The position numbers and the translations under genes are program-made. DNA of 55,697 nt, from positions 1-55,697 of the forward strand of contig NZ_LZSQ01000071.1 of assembly GCF_001665535.1 (NCBI RefSeq). The letters run 5' to 3'. Numbering within the stretch: position 1 is the first letter of the stretch; every line of letters starts with the position of its first letter. This stretch comes from Mycobacterium sp. 852002-51961_SCH5331710 (GTDB taxonomy: Bacteria > Actinomycetota > Actinomycetes > Mycobacteriales > Mycobacteriaceae). A model generated the notes under the pieces. That model saw nothing but the letters and a program-made list of their open reading frames with translations. It was not told the DNA's origin and did not search any database. Of this stretch, positions 31,826 to 52,532 are shown piece by piece.

Positions 31826-32680
31826 GTGGATGTCGAGCCGTTCGAGCGGTCGACCGGGCCTTTGGGCTGGCTGAAGAACACCAACCGCAACGAGAGCGTC
31901 ATCGCCTTCCTGCGGCGGACCCGCCGCGCGTTGCCGGGCGATCCGGAGTTCGGAGATCCACTGTCGGCCGACGGAGTGGGCGGACCGCGGGCGGCCGCCC
32001 GCGCCGCGGACCGGATACTCGAACGCAATGCCGCCACCCGCGAAGTGAGCCTCGGCGCGTTGCAGGTGTGGCAAGCACTCACCGAGCGGGTCTCCGGGAA
32101 ACCGGCCAACCGCGAGGCGACGCTCGTCTTCACCGACCTCGTCGGCTTCTCGGCGTGGGCGTTGAACTCCGGCGACGATGCGACGTTGAAGCTGCTCCGT
32201 CGCGTGTCGCAGGTCGCCGAGCCGCCGCTGCTGGAGGCGGGCGGACAGATCGTCAAGCGCATGGGCGACGGCCTGATGGCGGTGTTCTCCGACCCGACGA
32301 CGGCCGTACGCGCGGCGATCTCCGCACGCGAGGCGGTCAAAGCCGTTGACATCGACGGGTTTACCCCACGCATGCGGGTCGGCGTGCACACCGGCCACCC
32401 GCAGCGCATCGGATCGGATTGGCTGGGCGTCGATGTCAACATCGCGGCGCGGGTGATGAGCCGCGCGACCCGCGGGGAATTGGTGGTCTCGGCGACCACG
32501 CTCGACCGTATCCCCGCCGAAGAGTTCGCGTCGCTGGGCGTGGAGGCCAAACGCCTGCGCCGCCAGGTCTTCGCGCACAAACAGGACGGGGTGCCGAACG
32601 ACTTCGTCATGTACCGGCTGAAAACCCTCAGGCACTTGCCAGGTGGCGGAAACAACGAGGAGCACCCCGCGGGGGAATAG
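31826..32680 (+). CDS. Class III adenylyl cyclase (Rv1647 type)
   Basis: 284 residues. An N-terminal helical region of about 90 residues precedes a single cyclase homology domain. Metal-binding Asp residues lie in FTDLVGFS and MGDGLMAVF, the adenine-selecting Lys in QIVKRMGDG, and the transition-state Asn and Arg in GVDVNIAARVMSR. All are present, so activity as a homodimer making cAMP is expected. No membrane segment. GTG 31826 gives the family N-terminus. Followed at 10 bases by the rhomboid-like gene and then pheST, the Rv1647-Rv1650 order. Confidence 0.9.
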   Translation: MDVEPFERSTGPLGWLKNTNRNESVIAFLRRTRRALPGDPEFGDPLSADGVGGPRAAARAADRILERNAATREVSLGALQVWQALTERVSGKPANREATLVFTDLVGFSAWALNSGDDATLKLLRRVSQVAEPPLLEAGGQIVKRMGDGLMAVFSDPTTAVRAAISAREAVKAVDIDGFTPRMRVGVHTGHPQRIGSDWLGVDVNIAARVMSRATRGELVVSATTLDRIPAEEFASLGVEAKRLRRQVFAHKQDGVPNDFVMYRLKTLRHLPGGGNNEEHPAGE

Positions 32681-32689
32681 TGGATTCTC

Positions 32690-34513
<1,824 letters not shown>

Positions 34514-34514
<1 letters not shown>

Positions 34515-37018
34515 TGCGGCTACCGTACAGCTGGCTGCGCGACGTCGTGCAGGCCGGCGCACCGGGTTGGGACGTGAGCCCTTCCGACCTCGAGCAGGCG
34601 TTGATCCGCATCGGCCACGAGGTCGAGGAGGTCATTCCCGTCGGTCCGGTCACCGGACCGCTGACGGTGGGTCGGGTCGCCGCGATCGAGGAACTCACCG
34701 AGTTCAAGAAGCCCATCCGCGCCGTGAAGGTCGACGTCGGCGAGGCCGAACCCCGTGACATCGTCTGCGGCGCAACCAATTTCGCCGTGGATGACCTGGT
34801 CGTGGTGGCGCTGCCCGGGACAGTACTGCCGGGCGACTTCACGATCGCCAGCCGCAAGACCTACGGCCGGATCTCCGACGGGATGATCTGCTCGACGGCC
34901 GAAATGAACCTGGGCACCGACCATTCGGGCATCCTGGTGCTGCCTGCCGGCACCGCCGAACCGGGGACCCCGGCCGCCGACGTGCTGGGCCTCGACGATG
35001 TCGTCTTCCACCTGGCGATCACACCGGACCGCGGCTACTGCCTGTCGGTGCGCGGTCTGGCCCGCGAGATCGCCGCCGCCTACGACCTCGACTACGCCGA
35101 TCCGGCCGACGTCGCGCCGCTACCCGCCGAGGGCGAGGCGCTGCCTGTGTCGATCGACCCGGGCACCGGCGTGCGGCGCTTCGGGCTGCGGCCGGTGACC
35201 GGCATCGATCCGGACGCCGTCTCACCGTGGTGGATGCAGCGACGGCTGCTGTTGTCCGGCATCCGGGCCATCTCACCCGCGGTCGACGTCACCAACTACG
35301 TCATGCTCGAGCTCGGGCACCCGATGCACGCCCACGACCGAAGCCTCGTCACCGGCGGATTCCGGGTGCGGTTCGCCGAACCGGGGGAGACCGTGGTGAC
35401 CCTCGACGACGTCGAACGCCGCCTGGACCCCGCCGACGTGCTGATCGTCGACGACGTCGCGACCGCGGCGATCGGCGGCGTGATGGGCGCGGGCACCACC
35501 GAGGTGCGCGACACCACCACCGACGTGCTGCTCGAGGCCGCGGTGTGGGATCCGGCCGCGGTGTCACGCACCCAGCGGCGGCTGCGCCTGTATAGCGAGG
35601 CGGGACGCCGCTACGAGCGCAGCGTCGACCCGGCGATCTCGGTCGCCGCGCTGGACCGCTGCGCCACGCTGCTGGCCGAGATCGCCGACGGCACGGTCGA
35701 ACCCACGCTCACCGACTGGCGCGGTGAACCGCCCCGCGAGGACTGGTCGCAGTCGCCGGTGACCATGGCGGTCGACCTGCCCGACCGGACCGCGGGTGTC
35801 GACTATGCGCCGGGCACCGCCGAGCGGCGGCTCACTCAGATCGGCGCGCGGGTCGTCTCCGCCGACGGCACGCTCACGGTCACCCCGCCGAGTTGGCGGC
35901 CCGACCTCATCCAGCCGGCCGACCTCGTCGAGGAGGTGCTGCGGCTCGAGGACCTGGAGAAGATTCCGTCGGTGCTGCCGCTGGCCCCGGCCGGACGCGG
36001 CCTGACCTCCGTGCAGAGGCGGCGGCGCGCCATCGGAAAATCGTTGGGACTCAACGGGTATGTGGAGATCCTGCCCACCCCGTTCCTGCCTGCGGGCGTG
36101 TTCGACCAGTGGGGACTGCCCGCCGACGACGACCGCAGGGCGACGACCGACGTGCTCAACCCGCTGGACTCCGACCGCCCGCAGCTGGCCACCACGCTGC
36201 TGCCGGGATTGCTGGAGGCGTTGACCCGCAACGTGTCTCGCGGCGCCGTCGATGTCGGGCTGTTCGCCATCCAGCAGGTCGTCGTGCCCACGCCTGACAC
36301 CCGCGCGCTCGAACGGATACCGACCGACCGACGACCCAGCGACGAAGAGATCGCGGCGCTGGACGCGTCGCTGCCGCGGCAACCCCAACACGTCGGCGTG
36401 GTGTTGGCCGGGCTGCGTGAGCCCGCGGGCCCGTGGGGTCCCGGTCGCGAGGTGCAACCCGCCGACGCGTTCGAGGCGGTCCAGGTGATCGCGCGCGCCG
36501 CGGGTGTCGAGCTGAGCCTGCGTCCCGCGCAGCACCTGCCGTGGCATCCCGGCCGTTGCGCCGAGGTGGTGCTTGGTGACCGCGACAGCGGCACCGTCGT
36601 CGGTTACGCCGGCGAACTGCACCCCGCCGTCGTCGAGCGGGCCGGACTGCCCAAGCGCACCTGTGCCGTCGAAGTCGATCTGGACGCGTTACCGATCGTC
36701 GAGCGGCTCCCGGCGCCGCGGGTGTCGCCGTTCCCTGCGGTGTTCCAGGACATCAGCCTCGTCGTGGACGAGGACGTCGCCGCGGCCGCCGTGATCGACG
36801 CGGTCCGGGCGGGGGCGGGTCCGTTGCTCGAAGATGTGCGGTTGTTCGACGTCTACACCGGCCCGCAGATCGGCGAGGGCCGCAAGTCGCTGGCGCTCGC
36901 GCTGCGTTTCCGCGCCGCCGACCGCACCCTCACCGAGGACGAGGCCAGCGCCGCGCGCGAAGCGGCGGTCGAAGCCGCGGCCGAACGGGTCGGCGCCGAA
37001 CAACGCCGCTCATGGTAA
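34514..37018 (+). CDS. pheT: Phenylalanyl-tRNA synthetase beta subunit
   Basis: 834 residues. Domains in order: an N-terminal start [12 protein letters not shown], an EMAP-II-like tRNA-binding domain (about 40-150; [20 protein letters not shown]), the B3/B4 editing region ([28 protein letters not shown]), B5 (about 400-470), the inactive class II core, and the C-terminal anticodon-binding FDX-ACB domain ([14 protein letters not shown] to the end). ATG 34514 overlaps the pheS stop by one base. The argC promoter follows within 41 bp. Confidence 0.97.
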
Positions 37019-37023
37019 TGAAT

Positions 37024-39313
<2,290 letters not shown>

Positions 39314-39317
<4 letters not shown>

Positions 39318-40182
39318 GCGTCGAAACCCCGGTCAAGGCAAAGGTTCTGGCGGAAGCGCTGCCGTGGCTCAAACAACTGCACGGCAAGATCGTCGTCATC
39401 AAGTACGGCGGCAACGCGATGACCGACGAGGTGCTCAAGGCCGCGTTCGCCGCCGACATGGTCTTCCTGCGTAACTGCGGTGTTCATCCGGTCGTGGTCC
39501 ACGGCGGCGGCCCGCAGATCAGCGCGATGCTCAAACGCCTCGGCATCCCGGGTGATTTCAAGGGCGGCTTCCGGGTCACCACACCCGAGGTGCTCGACGT
39601 GGCGCGCATGGTGTTGTTCGGTCAGGTCGGCCGGGAACTGGTCGGGCTGATCAACGCCCACGGCCCGTACGCCGTCGGCGTCACCGGCGAGGACGCCCAG
39701 TTGTTCACCGCCGTGCGGCGCAGCGTGACCGTCGACGGCGTGGCCACCGACATCGGCCTCGTCGGCGACGTCGAGAGGGTCAACGCCGGATCGCTGCTGG
39801 ATCTCATTGCGGCAGGACGAATTCCAGTGGTGTCGACCATCGCGCCCGACGCCGACGGAATCGTGCACAACATCAACGCCGATACCGCGGCCGCCGCGCT
39901 GGCCGAGGCGCTGGGCGCGGAGAAACTGCTGATGCTCACCGACGTCGAGGGTCTGTACACCAACTGGCCCGACCGCGGCTCGCTGGTCAGCGAGATCGAC
40001 TCGGCCGCACTGACCCAGATGCTACCGACGCTGGAGGCGGGCATGGTCCCGAAGATCGAGGCCTGCCTGCGTGCGGTTGCCGGCGGTGTGCCGAGCGCAC
40101 ACGTCATCGACGGCCGCGTGGAGCACTGCGTGCTGGTCGAACTGCTCACCGACGAGGGAACGGGGACGAAAGTGGTGCGGTC

Positions 40183-40186
<4 letters not shown>
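39314..40186 (+). CDS. argB: N-acetylglutamate kinase
   Basis: 290 residues, amino-acid-kinase fold, second step of the pathway. Motifs: [15 protein letters not shown] (ATP loop), [50 protein letters not shown] and [10 protein letters not shown]. In most cyclic pathways this kinase is inhibited by arginine. ATGA overlaps at both ends couple it to argJ and argD. Confidence 0.97.
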
Positions 40187-42357
<2,171 letters not shown>

Positions 42358-42851
42358 ATGACTTCAGCGACGACACGTGCCGGACGACAGGCCCGCATCG
42401 TGGCGATCCTGTCGTCGCAGTCGGTGCACAGCCAAACCGAATTGGCCACGCTGCTGGCTGAGGAGGGCATCGAGGTCACCCAGGCCACGCTGTCGCGCGA
42501 CCTGGAAGAACTGGGCGCGGTCAAACTGCGCGGCGCCGACGGCGGCGTCGGCGTGTACATCGTCCCCGAGGACGGCAGCCCGGTGCGCGGCGTCTCCGGT
42601 GGGACCGAACGGATGTCGCGGCTGCTGGCCGAGCTGCTGGTCTCGACCGACGCCAGCGGCAACCTCGCCATCCTGCGCACTCCGCCGGGGGCGGCGCACT
42701 ACCTCGCCGCCGCGATGGACCGCGCGGCACTCCCGTTCGTCGTCGGCACCGTGGCCGGTGATGACACCATCCTGGTCGTCGCCCGCGAACCGATGACCGG
42801 CGCCGAACTGGCAACGAAACTCGAAAGCATTAGACAAAAGGAGACTTGCTG

Positions 42852-42852
<1 letters not shown>
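42358..42852 (+). CDS. argR: Arginine repressor
   Basis: 164 residues. N-terminal winged-helix DNA-binding domain ([38 protein letters not shown]) and a C-terminal oligomerisation/arginine-binding domain with the [14 protein letters not shown] segment. Hexamer binding ARG boxes when arginine is present; the operator at 37034-37049 ahead of argC is its likely site, making the operon self-regulating. Stop shares a base with argG (TGATG). Confidence 0.97.
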
Positions 42853-45471
<2,619 letters not shown>

Positions 45472-45472
45472 C

Positions 45473-47242
<1,770 letters not shown>

Positions 47243-47341
47243 CAGCCGCCGATGATAGGTCGGCCCTGGCGCGCAGGTCGCTGTGCCATGATGACCTCGG
47301 CGATTTCGGGGGTTTCACGTCGGCTTGAAGGGGAGCGTGCG

Positions 47342-50305
47342 GTGGATCTGTCGGCGATAACGAACCCGGTCGGACGGCTGGTGGCCACCGCCCAGAACGG
47401 GCTTGAGGTGCTGCGGTACGGCGGCCTGGAGACCGGCGCCGTTCCCTCGCCGTTCCAGATCATCCAGAGCGTCCCGATGTACCGCCTGCGGCGCTATTTC
47501 CCGCCCGACACCCGGCCCGGATCCAAGCCGCCCGGGCCACCCGTGCTGATGGTGCATCCGATGATGATGTCGGCCGACATGTGGGACGTCACCCGCGACG
47601 ACGGCGCGGTCGGCATCCTGCACCGGGCCGGCATCGACCCGTGGGTCATCGACTTCGGTTCGCCCGACAAGGTCGAAGGGGGCATGGAGCGCACGCTGGC
47701 CGACCACGTCGTCGCGTTGAGCGAGGCCATCGACACGGTCAAAGAGGTCACCGGGCGCGACGTGCACCTTGCCGGCTACTCGCAGGGCGGCATGTTCGCC
47801 TACCAGGTCGCGGCATACCGGCGGTCGAAGGACCTCGCGAGCATCATCGCGTTCGGCTCACCGGTCGACACCCTGGCCGCGCTGCCGATGAACCTGCCCG
47901 CCTCCATCGCGCCCGCCGCCGCGGACTTCATGGCCGATCACGTGTTCAGCCGCATCGACATTCCCGGCTGGCTGGCCCGCACCGGCTTCCAGATGCTCGA
48001 CCCGATCAAGACCGCGCAGTCGCGCATCGACTTCCTGCGTCAGCTGCACGACCGCGAGGCCCTGCTGCCGCGCGAGCAGCAGCGCCGGTTCCTCGCCTCC
48101 GAGGGCTGGATCGCGTGGTCCGGGCCCGCCATCGCCGAACTGCTCAAACAGTTCATCGCGCACAACCGGATGATGAGCGGCGGCTTCTCCATCCACGGGG
48201 AGCTGGTCACGCTCTCGGACATCGAATGCCCGGTGCTGGCCGTGGTCGGCGAGGTCGACGACATCGGCCAGCCCGCGTCCGTGCGGGGCATCAAACGTGC
48301 CGCCCCGAAGGCCGATGTCTATGAGTTCCTCATCCGCGCAGGACATTTCGGACTCGTGGTGGGGTCGAAGGCCTCGAGTCAGACGTGGCCGGCCGTGGCG
48401 CAGTGGGTCAAATGGCTCGACGGCACCGGGGAACGGCCCGAGGGGGTCGACCCCATGGCGCTGCAGTACTCCGACCCCAACGAGACCGGTGTCTCGCTCA
48501 GCTCACGTCTGGCGCACGGCACCGCCGCGGCGACAGAGATGGCGTGGACGTTCGCCCGCTCGGCCGCCGACGCCGTCGTCAGCGCCAACAAATCCGCGCG
48601 AGCGCTGGCCGTCGAGACGGCGCGAACGCTGCCGCGCCTGGCCCGCCTCGGCCAGATCAACGAGCATACCCGGATCTCGTTCGGCCGCATCATGTCCGAG
48701 CAGGCCCGCGACTTCCCCCGCGGCGATTGCCTGCTGTTCGACGGCCGCGTGCACACCTACGAAGCCGTCGACCGGCGCATCAACAATGTCGTGCGCGGCC
48801 TCATCGACGTCGGTGTTCGCCAGGGTGCGCGCGTCGGTGTCCTGATGGAGACCCGCCCCAGCGCGCTGGTTGCGATCGCCGCGCTGTCGCGGCTGGGTGC
48901 GGTCGCGGTGCTGATGCCGCCCGACGCTGACCTGCCCACCGCCGCCCGCCTCGGATCGGTGACGGAGATCATCGCCGACCCCAGCAATCTGGAAGCCGCC
49001 CGGCGACTCGAGATGCGTGTCCTGGTGCTCGGCGGCGGCGAGGCCCGTGACCTCGACGTCCCCGAGGACAGCGACGTCGTCGACATGGAGAAGATCGACC
49101 CGGATGCGGTCGAACTGCCCGGGTGGTACCGGCCGAACCCGGGCTTGGCCCGCGATCTGGCCTTCATCGGATTCAACTCGGCCGGAGGCCAACTCGTCGC
49201 CCGGCAGATCACCAATGCGCGATGGGCGATCTCGGCCTTCGGCACCGCGTCGGCGGCCAACCTGAGCCGTAGCGACACCGTCTACTGCCTGACGCCGCTG
49301 CACCATCAGTCCGGCCTGCTGGTCGCGATTGGCGGCGCCGCGGTGGGCGGATCGCGAATCGCGTTGTCCCGCGGCCTGAAACCCGACCGGTTCCTCAACG
49401 AGATCCGCCAGTACGGCGTGACCGTCGTCAGCTACACGTGGGCGATGCTGCGCGACGTCATCGACGACCCGTCGTTCGCGCTGCACGGCAGCCATCCGGT
49501 GCGGCTGTTCATCGGATCCGGCATGCCGACCGGGCTGTGGAAGCGGGTGGTGGAGATCTTCGAACCCGCCCACGTCGTCGAGTTCTTCGCGACCACCGAC
49601 GGACAAGCGGTGCTGGCCAACGTGTCCGGCGCGAAGATCGGCAGCAAGGGCCGCCCGCTGCCGGGCGGGCGGGAATTGGCACTGGCGGCCTACGACCCGG
49701 CCGAGGACCTGATCCTCGAGGACGAGCGGGGCTTCGTGCGTCGCGCCGAGACCAACGAGGTCGGTCTGCTGCTCGCCCGTCCGCGCGGCCCGATCGACCC
49801 CACCGCACCGATCAAGCGAGGCGTGTTCGCTCCGGCCGACACGTGGGTGTCGACGGAGTACCTGTTCCGCCGCGACGACGACGGCGATTACTGGCTCGTC
49901 GACGGCCGCGGATCGGTCATCCACACCGATCGGGGATGCGTCTACGCGTCGACCGTCAACGATGCGGTGGGCTGCCTGGGATCGGTGGACCTCGCGGTGA
50001 CCTACGGGGTGGAGGCCAACGGACGCCGACTGGCCGTCACCGCGCTGGAGTTGCGGCCCGGCGGCAGCATCCCGTCGGCCGATCTGTCGGAGGCCTTGGC
50101 GGATCTGGCGGTCGGTGAGCCACCCGACATCGTTCACGTGGTGTCGAACATGTCGCTCAGCGCGTCGTACCGGCCGCTGGTCAGCCCGCTACGCGCCGAG
50201 GGCATCCCGAAGCCGTCGCGTAACGCCTGGTATCTCGACCCCGATACGAAACGGTACAAGCGGCTGACCGTGGCGGTGCGTGCCGAGATCGCTGAGGGCC
50301 AGTAG
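47342..50305 (+). CDS. Bifunctional alpha/beta-hydrolase (lipase) / acyl-CoA synthetase-like fusion (Rv1683 type)
   Basis: 987 residues. The N-terminal half (about 1-370) is an alpha/beta hydrolase resembling PHA synthase or lipases, with nucleophile elbow LAGYSQGGMFAYQ, then HFGLVVGSKAS near its end containing a candidate catalytic His. The C-terminal half (about 460-987) is an adenylate-forming domain of the FadD type. Its ATP-binding P-loop is degenerate (FIGFNSAGGQLVARQ in place of SGTTGxPK), while the DGR hinge (YWLVDGRGSV) remains. GTG 47342 has AGGGGAG upstream. I recall Rv1683 being found with triacylglycerol lipid bodies. Divergent from ABC-F. Confidence 0.88.
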   Translation: MDLSAITNPVGRLVATAQNGLEVLRYGGLETGAVPSPFQIIQSVPMYRLRRYFPPDTRPGSKPPGPPVLMVHPMMMSADMWDVTRDDGAVGILHRAGIDPWVIDFGSPDKVEGGMERTLADHVVALSEAIDTVKEVTGRDVHLAGYSQGGMFAYQVAAYRRSKDLASIIAFGSPVDTLAALPMNLPASIAPAAADFMADHVFSRIDIPGWLARTGFQMLDPIKTAQSRIDFLRQLHDREALLPREQQRRFLASEGWIAWSGPAIAELLKQFIAHNRMMSGGFSIHGELVTLSDIECPVLAVVGEVDDIGQPASVRGIKRAAPKADVYEFLIRAGHFGLVVGSKASSQTWPAVAQWVKWLDGTGERPEGVDPMALQYSDPNETGVSLSSRLAHGTAAATEMAWTFARSAADAVVSANKSARALAVETARTLPRLARLGQINEHTRISFGRIMSEQARDFPRGDCLLFDGRVHTYEAVDRRINNVVRGLIDVGVRQGARVGVLMETRPSALVAIAALSRLGAVAVLMPPDADLPTAARLGSVTEIIADPSNLEAARRLEMRVLVLGGGEARDLDVPEDSDVVDMEKIDPDAVELPGWYRPNPGLARDLAFIGFNSAGGQLVARQITNARWAISAFGTASAANLSRSDTVYCLTPLHHQSGLLVAIGGAAVGGSRIALSRGLKPDRFLNEIRQYGVTVVSYTWAMLRDVIDDPSFALHGSHPVRLFIGSGMPTGLWKRVVEIFEPAHVVEFFATTDGQAVLANVSGAKIGSKGRPLPGGRELALAAYDPAEDLILEDERGFVRRAETNEVGLLLARPRGPIDPTAPIKRGVFAPADTWVSTEYLFRRDDDGDYWLVDGRGSVIHTDRGCVYASTVNDAVGCLGSVDLAVTYGVEANGRRLAVTALELRPGGSIPSADLSEALADLAVGEPPDIVHVVSNMSLSASYRPLVSPLRAEGIPKPSRNAWYLDPDTKRYKRLTVAVRAEIAEGQ

Positions 50306-50397
50306 CCGACGACCTGCCGCCGGAGCCGAGCGCTGTTAGGCTCCGCCTTGCGGTACGTCGCCGGGCTGGGACCACCGCCGACCGAGCTGGAGGATTG

Positions 50398-50949
50398 ATG
50401 ACATCGCGAACCGGTACCCATCGCGACATCTGGCGTCGCGTCGTCGCGGGCGGCATCGCCGGTGGCGCCTTGACCGCCGGACTGCTGGTCGGTGTGGCAT
50501 CCCCGGTGGCGCTGGCGCAGCCCGCCGATCCGAGCGCGCAGACCGAGGCGCCCGAGCCGCAGGCCGAGGGCCCGAAGACGCCGTGCACCGGTGACGACTG
50601 CAAGAAGGGCCAGCCGGACGCGCCCAAGATCAACGCGGACCAGGTCCTCCAGGCGATCCACGAGGAGTACCGCCAAGGAGACGGCGGTGGTCAGGTCTCC
50701 GTGCTGATCGACGACGCCGTGAAGCTGCGCAAGCTCGGCTTCCGCCCGTCGAACTCGAACGCGATGGCGCTGGCGGATGCCCTCCAACGCCGGCCGAATC
50801 AGACGCCGCTCGTCGAGGCACTCAAGGAGACGATCGCCTACCAGCGCAAGCTGCAGGCGCGCGCCGCGCAGCAGGCCGCCGCCAGCGGCGGCTCCATCGC
50901 CGGGATCCCGGTGACGCAAGCTCCGGCCATGCCGGTCCCGGCGGGCTGA
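50398..50949 (+). CDS. Secreted protein of unknown function
   Basis: 183 residues. Signal peptide with Arg pair and hydrophobic core (RRVVAGGIAGGALTAGLLVG), cleavage near ALAQP. A Pro/Glu-rich linker with two cysteines (PCTGDDC) leads to a helical mature domain (VSVLIDDAVKLRKLGFRPSN, PLVEALKETIAYQRKLQARA) and an Ala/Pro tail. I do not recognise the family. ATG 50398 follows GGAGGA. Six bases separate it from the Trm112-like gene, so they are probably co-transcribed with the Rv1683-like gene. Confidence 0.75.
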   Translation: MTSRTGTHRDIWRRVVAGGIAGGALTAGLLVGVASPVALAQPADPSAQTEAPEPQAEGPKTPCTGDDCKKGQPDAPKINADQVLQAIHEEYRQGDGGGQVSVLIDDAVKLRKLGFRPSNSNAMALADALQRRPNQTPLVEALKETIAYQRKLQARAAQQAAASGGSIAGIPVTQAPAMPVPAG

Positions 50950-50955
50950 TCGACC

Positions 50956-51174
50956 GTGGCACTCGACGAGAAGCTGCTCGACATCCTGGTCTGCCCGCAG
51001 GACCGCGGCCCGCTGCTGCTGGTCGGCGACGAATACCTCTACAACCCGCGGCTGCGCCGGGCGTATCGCATCGACGACGGCATCCCGGTGCTGCTGATCG
51101 ACGAGGCCGTCGACATCACCGACGATGCCGAGCACCAGCGGATGCTCGACCGTGCGTCAGGTGAAGCCGGGTAG
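50956..51174 (+). CDS. Trm112-family small protein (Rv1684 type)
   Basis: 72 residues. ILVCPQDRGPLLLV and YRIDDGIPVLLIDEA are the Trm112/YcaR signatures, a zinc-ribbon-like fold that in eukaryotes and archaea activates methyltransferases. Only one of the usual cysteines is retained, so zinc binding is doubtful. GTG 50956. Overlaps the convergent TetR gene by 18 bp. Confidence 0.88.
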   Translation: MALDEKLLDILVCPQDRGPLLLVGDEYLYNPRLRRAYRIDDGIPVLLIDEAVDITDDAEHQRMLDRASGEAG

Positions 51175-51780
51175 CTCACCGGTGAGGTAACGCTGCAGGT
51201 TCGGCGCGATGGTCTCGGCTATCTGCTCCACCGGCAGGGATTTGAACGGCTCCAATTCGAGGATGTAGCGCGCCATCACCACGCCCACCAACTGCGAGGC
51301 GACGAACTGGACCCGCACGGGCCCGCTGCCGGGCGGATCGTCGACACGCGAACCGACTTCCCTCGCGATCACCTCCTGCAGGAACGACCGCACCAACGAG
51401 GTGTCGTTGCCCGCGATGATCGAGCGCAGCGTCGCGATGAAGCCCTTGCCCATTTCCGAATCCCACAGCGGCAGAAGAAGAGACGGCAGGGTGCGGCCGA
51501 TCTCTTCGACCGGGACCTGCTGGAGCGGACCGATGACCTGCATGGGATCGATCGGAATGTGGATCGCCGCGGCGAACAACTGGGTCTTGGTGCCGAAGTA
51601 GTGGTGGACCAGCGCGGGGTCGACGCCCGCGGCCGCGGCTATCGCGCGGATTGATGTCTTGTCGATGCCGTTGCGGGCGAACAACTCTCGAGCGCTGGTC
51701 AGAATCCGGTCGCGGGTGTCCGACGGACCGGGTGGCCGGCCCGGTCGCTTGCGTTCAGCGTTGGTGGTCAACGTCGTCAC
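51157..51780 (-). CDS. TetR-family repressor (Rv1685c type)
   Basis: 207 residues. An N-terminal basic arm (RKRPGRPPG) precedes the HTH (TRDRILTSARELFARNGIDK, TSIRAIAAAAGVDPALVHHYFG), then a ligand-binding domain. GTG 51780 overlaps the stop of the permease gene (GTGA), so it is the last gene of the ATPase-permease-repressor operon. It most likely binds the double palindrome over the ATPase start (53279-53309) and controls the exporter in response to a ligand. Confidence 0.92.
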   Translation of the reverse strand: MTTLTTNAERKRPGRPPGPSDTRDRILTSARELFARNGIDKTSIRAIAAAAGVDPALVHHYFGTKTQLFAAAIHIPIDPMQVIGPLQQVPVEEIGRTLPSLLLPLWDSEMGKGFIATLRSIIAGNDTSLVRSFLQEVIAREVGSRVDDPPGSGPVRVQFVASQLVGVVMARYILELEPFKSLPVEQIAETIAPNLQRYLTGELPGFT

Positions 51781-52532
51781 GGTGTCCTTCGTCGTAGCGT
51801 GGCCGCCGCCAGGCAGAGAGCGACGATCGCGAAGCCGATGACCACCGCGGTGTCGCGCACCACGGTGAACGTCGGTTCGGCGTACGCACCGACCTGTTGC
51901 AGCGCCTCCAGAGCGTAGCTTGCGGGCAGCACATTGCTGATCCACTGCAACCAGTCCGGCAGCACGTCGCGCGGCACAATGATCCCGCACAGCAGGAGCT
52001 GCGGGGCGATCACCACCGGCATGAACTGCACGGCCTGAAACTCAGTGCGCGCGAACGCGCTACAGAGCAGGCCGAGGCCGACACCGAGCACTGCGTTGAT
52101 GATCGCGATCGCGAACACCCACACCGGGCTGCCTTCGGTGTGCAGGCCGAGAAACGCATACGAGACCAGGCATGCGAGCGTCGCCTGTGCGGCGGCTGCG
52201 ATCGAGAAGGCGGTACCGTACGCGGCGAGCAGGTCCAGCCGACGTAGGGGAGTGGTCAGGATCCGCTCCAATGTGCCCGAAACCCGTTCTCTCTGCATGG
52301 TTATCGATGTGATCAGAAACATCACGATGAGGGGGAACACGCCGAGCATGATCAGGCAAGCATTGTTGAACGGTGACGGCGCATTGGGCGGATGTGGCGC
52401 GTTCTGGAACATGAAGTAGAGCAGAGTGATGATCAGGCTCGGTACGAGGAGAATCATCGCGACGCTGCGGTGGTCGGCCGCCAACTGGCGAAGGATGCGT
52501 CCGGTGGTGGCGAGGTACGCCTCGACACTCAG
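51777..52532 (-). CDS. ABC-2 type exporter permease (Rv1686c type)
   Basis: About 251 residues, six membrane helices (AMILLVPSLIITLLYFMF, ACLIMLGVFPLIVMFLITS, and a late VIAPQLLLCGIIVP segment), the ABC-2 permease pattern of drug or lipid exporters. The family N-terminus (AYLATTGRILRQLAADHR) starts just at the ATPase stop, where the only available codon is CTG 52532, overlapping that stop as CTGA. The alternative ATG at 52604 lies 76 bases inside the ATPase gene. Coupled to the ATPase upstream and the repressor downstream. Confidence 0.85.
   Translation of the reverse strand: MSVEAYLATTGRILRQLAADHRSVAMILLVPSLIITLLYFMFQNAPHPPNAPSPFNNACLIMLGVFPLIVMFLITSITMQRERVSGTLERILTTPLRRLDLLAAYGTAFSIAAAAQATLACLVSYAFLGLHTEGSPVWVFAIAIINAVLGVGLGLLCSAFARTEFQAVQFMPVVIAPQLLLCGIIVPRDVLPDWLQWISNVLPASYALEALQQVGAYAEPTFTVVRDTAVVIGFAIVALCLAAATLRRRTP

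Noticed and set aside
48503..50137. 544-residue minus-strand frame inside the Rv1683-like gene
   Set aside because: Antisense shadow with low-complexity Arg/Val/Asp composition.
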